20,609 nucleotides of DNA from Saprospiraceae bacterium (GTDB lineage: Bacteria; Bacteroidota; Bacteroidia; Chitinophagales; Saprospiraceae), in assembly GCA_027009605.1 (NCBI GenBank), contig JALVCY010000658.1, forward strand, positions 1 through 20,609. The letters run 5' to 3'. The notes beneath the pieces are model-generated. The model saw only the letters and a list, made by a program, of their open reading frames with translations, was not told the origin of the DNA and did not search any database. Below are positions 1 to 7,244 of the stretch, in pieces. The stretch's first letter is position 1; every line of letters begins with the position of its first letter. A program made the translations under genes and the position numbers.

Positions 1-1136
1 AGACGATGATTCAGGACACCATTTGTGCTTCCAATATACCATATTTGTTGCCGGACGGATCTGTAGCTACTGAGACGGGGCTATTCACTTCTATTTTAGC
101 AAGTCAAACGGGATGTGATTCTACGGTGATTGTGGATTTGTTGGTAGAGACTGCATTGGTAACCAATATGAATGTGACGACATGTCCGGATGATTTGCCT
201 TATGTGCTTCCCGATGGCACCACAACCAATAGTGGTGGTCAATTCACTTCTATTTTAACAGGTCAAAGCGGATGTGATTCTACGGTGATTGTGAATTTGG
301 TAATTGATAATATTATTTGGCCTGTTTCAATGGAAATATGCCCGGGAGATACTGCGGTATTTGATGGGGAATTTTTTTTTAGAGATACTAGTTTTACCAC
401 AACCCATGTTTCTACGACCGGTGGATGCGATAGCTTGATTCAGTTTGATTTGATTGTTAAGCCTTGGCAAATAGATTCCAATTTTGTCGTGCTATGCCCG
501 GGTGATGAATACGTGTTACCTGACGGAAAAACAGTTACGGATACCGGTGTCTATAGAACAAGGTTGGACTGCAACCACTTGATTTACAGTGTTTTGTCTC
601 GAGATTCGTTGTCGGATTCGATTGGTTTGCCGGATACGATGTCTGTTGTTTTAGGCGAAACAATCATGCTGACACCAAGTACCGGATTGAATGGAACCGA
701 TTATCAATGGCGTCCGCCCACTTATTTGGATTGTACGGACTGTCTTTCGCCAAAATCAACTCCTTTGACTTCTATTTTATATCATTTTTCTGCAAAGAAT
801 TCTCACGGATGTCGAATCCGGGATTCTGTTTTTGTAAATGTTGTTTTGCCTGCGTATGAGGTCTTTATTCCCAATGCCTTCTCCCCAAATAATGATGGCC
901 GAAATGACGAGTTTAAGGTTTATGGGAATAAAATTAAAAATATCAAAAGATTTGAAATCTACGACCGATGGGGAGCGCTTATTTTTTCCAAAAACAATAT
1001 GAATCAAGCCAACGGCTGGGATGGACGCTACAAAGGGAAATTGCTAAACACGGATGTTTTTATCTATTTAATTGAAATTGAATTTTTGGATGGGGGAGTA
1101 GAATTGTATTCCGGGGATTTGATGATTTGGCGATAA
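1..1136 (+). CDS. Secreted repeat protein with T9SS type B C-terminal sorting domain (5' partial)
   Basis: The frame is open to the left edge, so the start probably lies outside the window; the first in-window ATG is at 6. From that ATG, residues 1-155 hold cysteine-containing modules of the pattern CP.D..Y.LPDG...(T)G.F.S...GCDS.V.V.L. The first two are nearly identical, a further one is diverged, and a C-terminal half-module lies near 160-195. Residues about 285-376 form the gliding-motility-associated C-terminal domain (CHU_C, type B sorting signal), with NAFSPNNDGRND, the IYDRWG segment and GWDG. In Bacteroidota this domain directs export through the type IX secretion system and attachment at or release from the cell surface. 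The modules resemble adhesin or PKD-like stalk repeats; the cargo function cannot be seen because the N-terminal part is missing. Confidence 0.9.
   Translation, partial: TMIQDTICASNIPYLLPDGSVATETGLFTSILASQTGCDSTVIVDLLVETALVTNMNVTTCPDDLPYVLPDGTTTNSGGQFTSILTGQSGCDSTVIVNLVIDNIIWPVSMEICPGDTAVFDGEFFFRDTSFTTTHVSTTGGCDSLIQFDLIVKPWQIDSNFVVLCPGDEYVLPDGKTVTDTGVYRTRLDCNHLIYSVLSRDSLSDSIGLPDTMSVVLGETIMLTPSTGLNGTDYQWRPPTYLDCTDCLSPKSTPLTSILYHFSAKNSHGCRIRDSVFVNVVLPAYEVFIPNAFSPNNDGRNDEFKVYGNKIKNIKRFEIYDRWGALIFSKNNMNQANGWDGRYKGKLLNTDVFIYLIEIEFLDGGVELYSGDLMIWR
84..299 (+). repeat. Tandem coding repeat, period 159 bp
   Basis: Positions 84-140 and 243-299 are near-identical 57-bp segments (about five differences) inside the surface-protein gene. 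They encode FTSILxxQxGCDSTVIVxL. The spacing of 159 bp equals 53 residues, so this is an in-frame module duplication that is still recent at the DNA level. Confidence 0.85.
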
Positions 1137-1197
1137 GGAGGTTCTTGGTGCTATGTAGCTGCTAAGAGTACACGAAGAAAACGAAAAACAGGCTATT

Positions 1198-1224
1198 CCT
1201 AAAAACAAAACACTCGTTTTTGGG
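1198..1224. other. Short inverted repeat between the surface protein and yidD
   Basis: CCTAAAAAC (1198-1206) can pair with GTTTTTGGG (1216-1224), including one G-U pair, around a 9-base loop. It sits 62 bases after the upstream stop codon. There is no clear T-run after it on the plus strand, so a terminator role is only possible. Confidence 0.3.
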
Positions 1225-1248
1225 TTATGAAATAATCAATTCCAATCC

Positions 1249-1509
1249 ATGAAAATACTTAATTGGCTTTTAATCTTACCGGTCAAATTTTATCGGATGG
1301 CCATTTCTCCGCTCATCGGGTCAAGCTGCCGTTATCAACCCACTTGCTCCCAATATATGATTGATGCCATCAACGAATGGGGGGCTTTCAAAGGACTTTG
1401 GCTGGGTATCAAACGGATTTCAAGTTGTCATCCTTTGGGCGGCCATGGCTGGGATCCTGTACCTAAAAAAGGAGAGAAAAAAGACCACTCTAAACACAAG
1501 CACTCTTGA
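1249..1509 (+). CDS. yidD: Membrane protein insertion efficiency factor YidD
   Basis: This 86-residue protein matches the YidD family over its whole length. It has an amphipathic N-terminus (LNWLLILPVKFYRMAISPL), the cysteine-containing core SSCRYQPTCSQYMIDAI, a GLWLGIKRISSCHP segment and the closing GGHGWDPVP, followed by a basic Lys/His-rich tail. YidD is a small inner-membrane-associated protein thought to assist YidC-dependent insertion of membrane proteins. In many bacteria it lies between rnpA and yidC; here it stands alone, convergent with bshA. The start ATG gives the usual family length. Confidence 0.95.
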   Translation: MKILNWLLILPVKFYRMAISPLIGSSCRYQPTCSQYMIDAINEWGAFKGLWLGIKRISSCHPLGGHGWDPVPKKGEKKDHSKHKHS

Positions 1510-1515
1510 TTTTCG

Positions 1516-1545
1516 AGTCAGCAAAAGTGACTTTACCGGCTGACT
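1516..1545. terminator. Possible bidirectional terminator between yidD and bshA
   Basis: AGTCAGC (1516-1522) and GCTGACT (1539-1545) are perfect inverted arms in the 49-bp gap between the two convergent genes. The loop contains a smaller AAAGTGACTTT inverted repeat. The position fits a shared terminator; the T-runs on either side are weak. Confidence 0.35.
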
Positions 1546-1558
1546 ACTTTGAATGAAC

Positions 1559-2686
1559 TTAGACTTTCGACAGAATCTCCTGATAGTAAGCTTCATAAGC
1601 CGGAAGAATCTTGGTAATATCAAATTTCTTGGCCTGTACCAGCGCATTTTGCTTAAATTGATTTAGTTTTTCTTCATCTTTGAGCAAGATTAAAGCATTT
1701 TTGGCCATATCTTCAACGTCTCCGACATCGCTTAAAAAACCGGTTTGTCCATGGATATTCACTTCCGGGATACCCCCGATGTTGGTCGAGATGACCGGCA
1801 CTTCGCAAGCCATCGCTTCTAAGGCCGCCAGTCCAAAACTCTCCGCAGCCGAAGGCATGATAAATAAATCCGCTACCGCTAATAACTCTTCCACCGCATC
1901 TTGACGCCCCAAGAAACGGACGTCAATACATTGGCATACGTCCCGACAATATTCTTCTACCCGCTGACGATCGGGGCCATCCCCGATAAGTAGCAATTTG
2001 GAAGGCACTTCTTTGGCAATAATTTGGAATATATTGATGACGTCTTGGACTCTCTTGAGCTTGCGAAAATTAGATGTATGAATAAGTAGTTTTTCGCCGT
2101 TAGGGGCAATGGCTTTTTTGAAATGATTTTTATCGGTTTTGCGAAAGCGGCGGAAATCCACAAAATTATGAATCACTTTAATGTCCCGTTGAATATCAAA
2201 AGAATTCAAGGTGTCTTTTTTTAGACTTTTGGAAACGACTGTGACACCGTCTGACGCATTAATGGTAAATTCAACCACCGGCTTAAAAGATTTGTTGGTA
2301 CCGACCAAGGTGATGTCTGTGCCGTGTAAAGTCGTGATAAAAGGTACGTGTAATCCCTTGTTCTTCAATATGTTGCGTGCTAAAAAGGCGACTGCAGCAT
2401 GTGGGATGGCATAATGCACATGAAATAAATCCAAGCTGTAAAAAGAAGCAATGTCAACCATTTTGCTCGCAAGAGCAGTATCATAGGGCGCATATTCAAA
2501 TAAGGGATAACTGTCTCCTTCCACTTCATGAAAGAAAACATTTGCATGATAACCGGCCAAACGCACAGGCGTCCGATAGGTGATAAAATGTACTTCATGC
2601 CCCTTTTCGGCCATAGCAATACCTAGTTCGGTTGCCAAAACTCCACTCCCTCCGTAGGTCGGATAACAAACGATTCCGATTTTCAT
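1559..2686 (-). CDS. bshA: N-acetyl-alpha-D-glucosaminyl L-malate synthase BshA
   Basis: This 375-residue GT4-family retaining glycosyltransferase matches BshA closely. The N-terminus carries the donor-binding loop CYPTYGGSGVLATELG (7-22), then HVHYAIPHA (89-97), TTLHGTDITLVG (118-129) and VVSKSL. The C-terminal Rossmann half carries GDGPDR (235-240) and the EX7E nucleotide-sugar motif from E282 to E290 in ESFGLAALE. BshA joins UDP-GlcNAc to L-malate, the first step of bacillithiol synthesis in the cytoplasm. The downstream enzymes BshB and BshC are not in this window. The ATG at 2686 is 20 bases from a TATCTTTG box and gives full family length. One TTTTGCGAAAGC word lies within it. Confidence 0.93.
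   Translation of the reverse strand: MKIGIVCYPTYGGSGVLATELGIAMAEKGHEVHFITYRTPVRLAGYHANVFFHEVEGDSYPLFEYAPYDTALASKMVDIASFYSLDLFHVHYAIPHAAVAFLARNILKNKGLHVPFITTLHGTDITLVGTNKSFKPVVEFTINASDGVTVVSKSLKKDTLNSFDIQRDIKVIHNFVDFRRFRKTDKNHFKKAIAPNGEKLLIHTSNFRKLKRVQDVINIFQIIAKEVPSKLLLIGDGPDRQRVEEYCRDVCQCIDVRFLGRQDAVEELLAVADLFIMPSAAESFGLAALEAMACEVPVISTNIGGIPEVNIHGQTGFLSDVGDVEDMAKNALILLKDEEKLNQFKQNALVQAKKFDITKILPAYEAYYQEILSKV
2137..2148 (+). repeat. Repeated word TTTTGCGHAAGC (1 of 11)
   Basis: Exact TTTTGCGAAAGC inside bshA; in gene sense it encodes part of R-F-R-K. Confidence 0.8.
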
Positions 2687-2706
2687 AATTATTTTTTTAC
2701 TGGGTA

Positions 2707-2714
2707 CAAAGATA
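2707..2714 (-). promoter_or_regulatory. -7 promoter box for bshA
   Basis: The minus strand reads TATCTTTG, an exact match to the Bacteroidota -7 consensus TAnnTTTG, ending 20 bases before the bshA start codon. No clear TTG -33 element is seen at the expected distance. Confidence 0.5.
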
Positions 2715-2827
2715 GCTTACGCTAGGCTCATGTTTTTGTGTCTTTTTGTTGGGGATTTGACAAATAAGAAGTTCCTTGCTTTTGGAGGTCTCCAAAGCCA
2801 AAAAGTACTTAGCCCGGATGCTTTTGT

Positions 2828-2873
2828 AAGGAGGCCTTTTTTAGCCAAAATGATTTGTATTGAGTAGCCACAA
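2828..2873 (+). repeat. Dispersed intergenic repeat, copy A
   Basis: This is one of three related intergenic segments (others at 9342-9390 and 11622-11672). It shares an 18-base identical core, TTTTTAGCCAAAATGATT, with copy B, followed by a looser GT..TG.GTAG tail. It lies just upstream of the flavin-reductase gene and overlaps its probable upstream promoter region. Confidence 0.6.
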
Positions 2874-2879
2874 AATCCC

Positions 2880-2887
2880 TATCTTTA
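2880..2887 (+). promoter_or_regulatory. -7 promoter box for the flavin-reductase gene
   Basis: TATCTTTA matches the Bacteroidota -7 box TAnnTTTG except for the last base and ends 16 bases before the ATG at 2904. TTG triplets at 2855-2857 and 2860-2862 lie 22 and 17 bases upstream and could serve as the -33 element. Confidence 0.45.
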
Positions 2888-2903
2888 TCCCAAAATCGAA
2901 AAA

Positions 2904-3776
2904 ATGGTTATAAATCCTGAAAAAACTCCAACCAAAGACCTCCATCAGTACATTTTAGCGGCTGTATCGCCCCGTCCTATTGCTTTTGTGAGTACGGTGG
3001 ATGCATCCGGACAACCTAATTTAGCACCATATAGTTTTTTTAATGCGTTTAGCTCCAATCCGCCAATTTTGGTCTTTTCATCCAATCGCAAGGTAAAAGA
3101 TAATACCACCAAACATACATTGGCAAACGTGGAAGCGACCGGTGAAGTCGTCATCAATGTAGTTACTCATGATATGGTACGGCAGATGACGTTGGCAAGT
3201 ATTGAATACGAACAAGGGGTGAGCGAGTTCGAAAAAGCGGGATTTACACCGATAGCTTCTGATTTGGTCAAACCCTTTCGAGTCAAAGAGTCGCCCATCA
3301 ATATGGAGTGTAAAGTCACCCGGATTATTCCATTGGGAGAGCAAGGTGGTGCCGGTAACTTGATTTTCTGTAAAGTTGTTCGAATCCATATCCAAGACGA
3401 AATTATGGACGGACACCGAATCAATCCCCACAAACTGGACATCATGGGACGTTTGGGACGCACCAATTATGTTAGAGTGCACGGTGATAATATTTCTTCT
3501 ATCTATCAGTCTATTATCAAAAAAGGTATTGGTTTTGATGGATTGCCGGAAGATATTCGACATAGTTCGACCCTTACGGGAAATGAAATCGCCGAATTGG
3601 CAGCCTTGCCGGCACTACCCAAAATTGATGTATTTGAGTCAGCGATGAAGGATGAGCGGGTATTAGCTTGCGCAAAAATGCCCAACCCCAAAGCCGGCAT
3701 ACACCTATATGCTAAAGATTTAATCGCTGCTAAAAAGGTGGAATATGCTTTAGCGGTTTTGCTGTCCGGGTATTAA
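2904..3776 (+). CDS. Flavin reductase family protein (FMN-binding split barrel)
   Basis: The N-terminal ~190 of 290 residues form a flavin-reductase-like split barrel. Visible features are the start ILAAVSPRPIAFVSTVDASGQPNLAPYSFFNAFSSNPP, the region GEVVINVV around residue 75, and ESPINMECKV near 128-137. Proteins of this type bind FMN non-covalently and reduce flavins or act as flavoenzymes in the cytoplasm. The C-terminal ~100 residues are mostly helical and lack a motif I recognise; this extension is common in Bacteroidota members. It is monocistronic, with a good promoter 16 bases upstream and a convergent gene downstream. The substrate and partner oxygenase are unknown. Confidence 0.85.
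   Translation: MVINPEKTPTKDLHQYILAAVSPRPIAFVSTVDASGQPNLAPYSFFNAFSSNPPILVFSSNRKVKDNTTKHTLANVEATGEVVINVVTHDMVRQMTLASIEYEQGVSEFEKAGFTPIASDLVKPFRVKESPINMECKVTRIIPLGEQGGAGNLIFCKVVRIHIQDEIMDGHRINPHKLDIMGRLGRTNYVRVHGDNISSIYQSIIKKGIGFDGLPEDIRHSSTLTGNEIAELAALPALPKIDVFESAMKDERVLACAKMPNPKAGIHLYAKDLIAAKKVEYALAVLLSGY
3666..3677 (-). repeat. Repeated word TTTTGCGHAAGC (2 of 11)
   Basis: Exact, reverse orientation (GCTTGCGCAAAA on plus), inside the flavin-reductase gene; reads A-C-A-K. Confidence 0.8.
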
Positions 3777-3811
3777 CCGGGCTCTGTGTTTAGGCATTGC
3801 CTTAGGCGGTT

Positions 3812-4120
3812 TTATCTTCTAAGAAAGGCAAATAGTCGCTGTTTAAAATGCCGAACAAATTTTATAAAAAATTGCCCTTGTCCTAAAAGGCTTCCCCATA
3901 GGATTAGTAGAGTATTGTAAATAGGTAGAGCGATAAAAATAAATGCAATGATTTTGATTCCCCAAAAGGTTTTCGGGGTGAGTCCTATCCAAGTCTTGAT
4001 GAAGCCATATAAGTAAACTGTAGAACTGCCGGTTAGGGTAAAGACAATCAAAATAATAGCAATTTCCCAATTGTGCCGAACATTCCACCTTTTTTTTAAC
4101 TGCTCTAAAGGTACTTTCAT
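3812..4120 (-). CDS. Small two-TM membrane protein (DUF6787-like)
   Basis: This 102-residue protein has a basic N-terminus (MKVPLEQLKKRWNV), a hydrophobic segment at about 20-40, a second at about 54-77, then GQGQFFIKFVRHFKQRLFAF. The N-terminal LKKRW, the two membrane spans and the GQ.QFF.KF..HF.QR ending fit the short Bacteroidota family I know as DUF6787, whose function is unknown; I assign it from memory, not a search. It probably sits in the inner membrane with both ends inside. It is convergent with the flavin-reductase gene, 35 bases away. Confidence 0.7.
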   Translation of the reverse strand: MKVPLEQLKKRWNVRHNWEIAIILIVFTLTGSSTVYLYGFIKTWIGLTPKTFWGIKIIAFIFIALPIYNTLLILWGSLLGQGQFFIKFVRHFKQRLFAFLRR

Positions 4121-4533
4121 TGATTCTGGGGTTTATTTGCGTAAGCTTAGCACAAAAATCTATTGCCTAATGGAATGTCCTATTGTAATGCCTAACCAAC
4201 TTTTCTTCTACATAACAAGGATGCTTGATTTTAGTTGAGCCGTGTTGGTTTTGGGAAAGAGACCATTCATAAGCACTATTCAGTGAGCTCAACGGCTCAT
4301 CGTCGTTGTCAATCCCAAATGCAACCCATCTGTAATTACTCATCAAAAATAGGATGGCACGGTCTTTGGAATATATGCAATATATACAGACTAAACCGGT
4401 TTGCCGGTTGACCGGCGATAACTCGCTCTATGTGTATAAGCAAAATTATAACTCCTGAAACAAAGTAAGTCATAGATATTTGGCTCGATGGTTCAGTTTT
4501 TGCAGGGGGTGGACAGAATAAACTAGACAACTG
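4121..4533. other. 413-base intergenic region without a supported gene
   Basis: The region separates the two-TM gene from the small ORF at 4534. It holds a one-mismatch copy of the window's repeated word (ATTTGCGTAAGC at 4135-4146) and two small mutually exclusive hairpins around 4395-4416 (ACCGG-TTTG-CCGGT or GCCGG-TTGA-CCGGC). A 64-codon minus-strand ORF at 4336-4530 looks spurious. Confidence 0.6.
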
Positions 4534-4731
4534 ATGAATAATAACAAAACGGTAATGGATGTGGAGATGGACATCTGGGCAGTTAACCGGGACTTAAAAA
4601 TAGTCAAGGGCTACATCGCAGATGATAAAAACATCAAAATGGACATCGAATTTGCTAAAATCAAACTTTTAGAAAAGAAATTTTATCTATTAGCTGAATT
4701 GCGCAATCTATTGAGAAATGGACGTCCTTAA
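4534..4731 (+). CDS. Small hypothetical protein, 65 residues
   Basis: The ORF encodes a highly charged, probably all-helical protein (MNNNKTVMDVEMDIWAVNRD then alternating hydrophobic and Lys/Glu residues, ending LRNLLRNGRP). I do not recognise a family. Support for it being real: coding-like composition with alternating polar and hydrophobic residues, an ATG start, and a strong intrinsic terminator 40 bases after the stop. No convincing promoter was seen upstream. It could act as a small binding or regulatory protein, but nothing in the sequence shows this. Confidence 0.55.
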   Translation: MNNNKTVMDVEMDIWAVNRDLKIVKGYIADDKNIKMDIEFAKIKLLEKKFYLLAELRNLLRNGRP

Positions 4732-4770
4732 TATAGGGCAAAATGTATCCAAACAATACGAAAAACCAAA

Positions 4771-4803
4771 AAAGGACTTTCTCGAAAGAGAGAGTCCTTT
4801 TTT
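4771..4803 (+). terminator. Intrinsic terminator after the small ORF
   Basis: A 13-bp stem pairs AAAGGACTTTCTC (4771-4783) with GAGAGAGTCCTTT (4788-4800) through one wobble pair, closed by a GAAA tetraloop and followed by a T-run to 4803. The A-run before the stem may let it also terminate transcription of the minus-strand gene ending at 4871. Confidence 0.88.
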
Positions 4804-4870
4804 GATTTGATGGAGATTTGGTGGGGTCAAGTTTTTTGAGAAGTTTTAGATAGATGCTAAACTCTACCTG

Positions 4871-6898
4871 TTAGACTTTCCAAAAACGAATCAAGAGTAT
4901 CTCCAAAGCTAAGAAAATCAAGGCCGCAATGATGCCCCAACGCCAAAGGACTTTGCCCTTGTCCAACTGTTGAATGGTCGAGGATAAATCCGCTACGGCC
5001 AACTGATCCATAATCTCAAAGTTTGGGGCCTTCTGAGCCAGTTCGGCGTCTGAGAAAAAGGAGAGATCGGATTCCAAGTGATTATAATTGTATGCATAAA
5101 TGCCCAAGGTGTCTGACGTGGTTTTGGAAAGTCTATAGAAGCCGGCTTCTTTGATTTGGTTATTGATACCTAGGATGACTTTGTCGCCTATGATTCTTTG
5201 TTCCGGCAAAAATTCTTGTCCGTTATGCTGAAATTTTAGGACTTCATCAGGAGCGATATCCGTACTCCGCACTTCAATGGTTTCATCTTGTCCAATGACA
5301 TGCGCAATCTTTGTGGCTCTGCCTGTCGAAATAGCCATTTTAAAAAGCATGGGGATAAAAATTTCACTGTTTTTGACTAGGTCGTTGTAGCTTATATCCA
5401 ATGGCGAAGAAAGGGTGTAAAGATTGCCTTCGCCCTTTTTTAATTTGAATAGATAAGGTGTGCCATCGCGATTGGTGAGTAAGATTTCTTCGCCGGCACG
5501 GGTGATGCCCTTGCGGGAAAAACTACCGGTTGTGTGTGGAAGCTTGATGTTTTTAGGGACTTTTTGAAATACGTTTTTGAAGATAAACTCTTGGGTGTTA
5601 ATGCGTTGTACCTGCTTGTTAACTTTATTGAAGGCTTGAAATTCTGCGGCACCCAAAGAGGATAAAAAGGCATTGAGTGATGAAAGCTTCGTGCCGGCAC
5701 TAGGCAATACTAAAACATTGCCCCCATCTATGATGTATTCTTTGAGCGAACTCGCCAAGCCGGAAGAGATGTTATTTAATTCATGTAAGATGATGAGTTG
5801 GTATTTTGCGAAAGCGGAATAATCTAAATTTTTGACATTCTGGTCGGTTGGGTTGAAGTAGGAAATCCCTTTTAGAGCCGCATCCATGTATTTGTTTACT
5901 TTACCGTCTTGGATGGTCAAAACATTGAGCTTTTCCATGACCGGAAAGCTGACGTAGTATTGGTCGTCAAACTGTACGGGATAGTCGGTTATGGATACCA
6001 CCATTTCTTGCCAGCCGGGTGTGTCCAAAACAAAATGAACAGTATCTGTGACGGAACTATTGGCCGGGATGCTAATCGTACCTTGGGGGCGAACCTGTCC
6101 TTGGTAGTTGATGGCGACTTTGATTTCATCGGCTGCTTGTTGGCCGTAATTATGGATCTTGACCAAAAGCGTATTGGATTGATGTAAAATCGGAATCGGT
6201 GCCGCAAGCCAGCAAGAATCAATCCCAATATTTGCTTCTTGAACCGCATGTAAGGGGACTAAATTGACTTCTAGCGACGTGTCTTGATTGGGCTCAAAGT
6301 CAGTGATGCTTTTCTGGAAATCAGAAATGATATAGGACGCATGTTGCGTTTGGCTTCGAGTCGCTAGTGCGGCTTTTTGTCTTTTTAAAACTTTGGAGAG
6401 TGGGCGGACTTCGGGGGTTTGTTGGATTTCATCTACGAGGCCTAGAGCTTCTTCTTTGCTGACGAGCCGTTGGTGGCGTCCTTCAAAATCATCTGTAAGG
6501 ACTTGAAACTGTGTGGTGGCGTCGTAAGCGTTGATAATTTCTTTGGCTTTTTGCTTGGCTTTCTCAAATAGCGGGATGTCTTTTTCCAAGGCACTCATAC
6601 TAAAGCTGTTGTCCACAAAGATGCTGACGTCTTTGGGGCCGCGGTCATTGTTTTTTCCGAAAGGAAGATAGGGCTGTGCGAAGGCTAGTACTAAGGCGGC
6701 TATAGCTAATATTCGCGAAAGCAATACCAGTAGATTGCGCAGCTTAGAGCGGGTGCTGGTTTCTTCTTTGATTTCTTTGAGAAACCGGACATTGCTAAAG
6801 GGCACTTTTTTGAAGCGCCTAAAATAAAACAAATGTATAATAACAGGAATCGCAACGGCTAAAAGCGCTAATAACATTCCCGGAAATAAAAACTGCAT
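4871..6898 (-). CDS. BatA-domain double-TM protein with VWA-like domain
   Basis: This 675-residue protein begins with the BatA N-terminal double-transmembrane signature: FLFPGMLLALLAVAIPVIIH (TM about 6-23), the linker FRRFKKVPFSNVRFLKEI, and a second TM at about 55-77. A von Willebrand A-like domain follows, with DNSFS at 96-100 (the DxSxS part of a metal-binding MIDAS motif). The long middle part is beta-rich and carries glutamine-amidotransferase-like features (a 'yiidGGnvLVLPS' stretch). A C-terminal TM lies near 652-672. Bacteroidota proteins of this type are envelope proteins of unsettled role, related to the Bat (aerotolerance) proteins. No other bat genes are adjacent. It is divergent from the SerA-type gene. 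Confidence 0.88.
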   Translation of the reverse strand: MQFLFPGMLLALLAVAIPVIIHLFYFRRFKKVPFSNVRFLKEIKEETSTRSKLRNLLVLLSRILAIAALVLAFAQPYLPFGKNNDRGPKDVSIFVDNSFSMSALEKDIPLFEKAKQKAKEIINAYDATTQFQVLTDDFEGRHQRLVSKEEALGLVDEIQQTPEVRPLSKVLKRQKAALATRSQTQHASYIISDFQKSITDFEPNQDTSLEVNLVPLHAVQEANIGIDSCWLAAPIPILHQSNTLLVKIHNYGQQAADEIKVAINYQGQVRPQGTISIPANSSVTDTVHFVLDTPGWQEMVVSITDYPVQFDDQYYVSFPVMEKLNVLTIQDGKVNKYMDAALKGISYFNPTDQNVKNLDYSAFAKYQLIILHELNNISSGLASSLKEYIIDGGNVLVLPSAGTKLSSLNAFLSSLGAAEFQAFNKVNKQVQRINTQEFIFKNVFQKVPKNIKLPHTTGSFSRKGITRAGEEILLTNRDGTPYLFKLKKGEGNLYTLSSPLDISYNDLVKNSEIFIPMLFKMAISTGRATKIAHVIGQDETIEVRSTDIAPDEVLKFQHNGQEFLPEQRIIGDKVILGINNQIKEAGFYRLSKTTSDTLGIYAYNYNHLESDLSFFSDAELAQKAPNFEIMDQLAVADLSSTIQQLDKGKVLWRWGIIAALIFLALEILLIRFWKV
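5804..5815 (+). repeat. Repeated word TTTTGCGHAAGC (3 of 11)
   Basis: Exact TTTTGCGAAAGC inside the BatA-domain gene; gene sense reads A-F-A-K. Confidence 0.8.
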
Positions 6899-7244
6899 TG
6901 ATTTTTGCTTTTATCGAATTCTTGGTTAAGAAAATCCCCATACAAACCGGAAATAACCCGCCGGATGGACTCGGTTTTTGGCTGGTTGCGGACTTTCTAA
7001 TACTTCAACGCCCAAATTAGGGTTTTCGTTTATAAGGAATCGGCAAATCGGTTTGTCAAAGTCTAGGGCATAGTTACGATTTTTTATTGGATTTGTTAGT
7101 GCAGTAGGGTTTTTATCTTGGAGTGGATGCAATTCGCCTTAGCATTGCCGCAAACCAAGAAATTCGCATTTATATTTGAAAAATGAAAACTATGTCAAAA
7201 TAGATGCCGTTCTTTGCATTATTATTCAAGATAAATCGCAAAAA
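6899..7244. other. 346-base divergent intergenic region
   Basis: The region lies between the BatA-domain gene (minus) and the SerA-type gene (plus) and should hold promoters for both. A plus-strand TATATTTG box lies at 7171-7178. No equally good box was found for the minus gene. A 68-codon minus-strand ORF (6926-7132) has no recognisable feature and is not called. Confidence 0.6.
7171..7178 (+). promoter_or_regulatory. -7 promoter box for the SerA-type gene
   Basis: TATATTTG is an exact TAnnTTTG match 66 bases before the ATG at 7245. The predicted RNA would start around 7185, downstream of the TTG at 7176, which argues against the longer reading of the gene. Confidence 0.45.

Noticed and set aside
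84..299. Possible CRISPR-like array from repeated segments
   Set aside because: There are only two long copies in frame within a gene, so they are protein repeats, not a CRISPR array.
3078..3563. 161-codon antisense ORF within the flavin-reductase gene
   Set aside because: The plus-strand frame matches a known family; the antisense frame matches nothing.
4336..4530. 64-codon minus-strand ORF in the 413-base gap
   Set aside because: No family resemblance and no promoter; composition like non-coding sequence.
6926..7132. 68-codon minus-strand ORF between the BatA-domain and SerA-type genes
   Set aside because: No recognisable domain, signal or coiled coil, and it fills the divergent promoter region; most likely a chance ORF.
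7176..7244. N-terminal extension of the SerA-type gene from TTG 7176
   Set aside because: The extra 23 residues have no family counterpart and the TTG is part of a TATATTTG promoter box.
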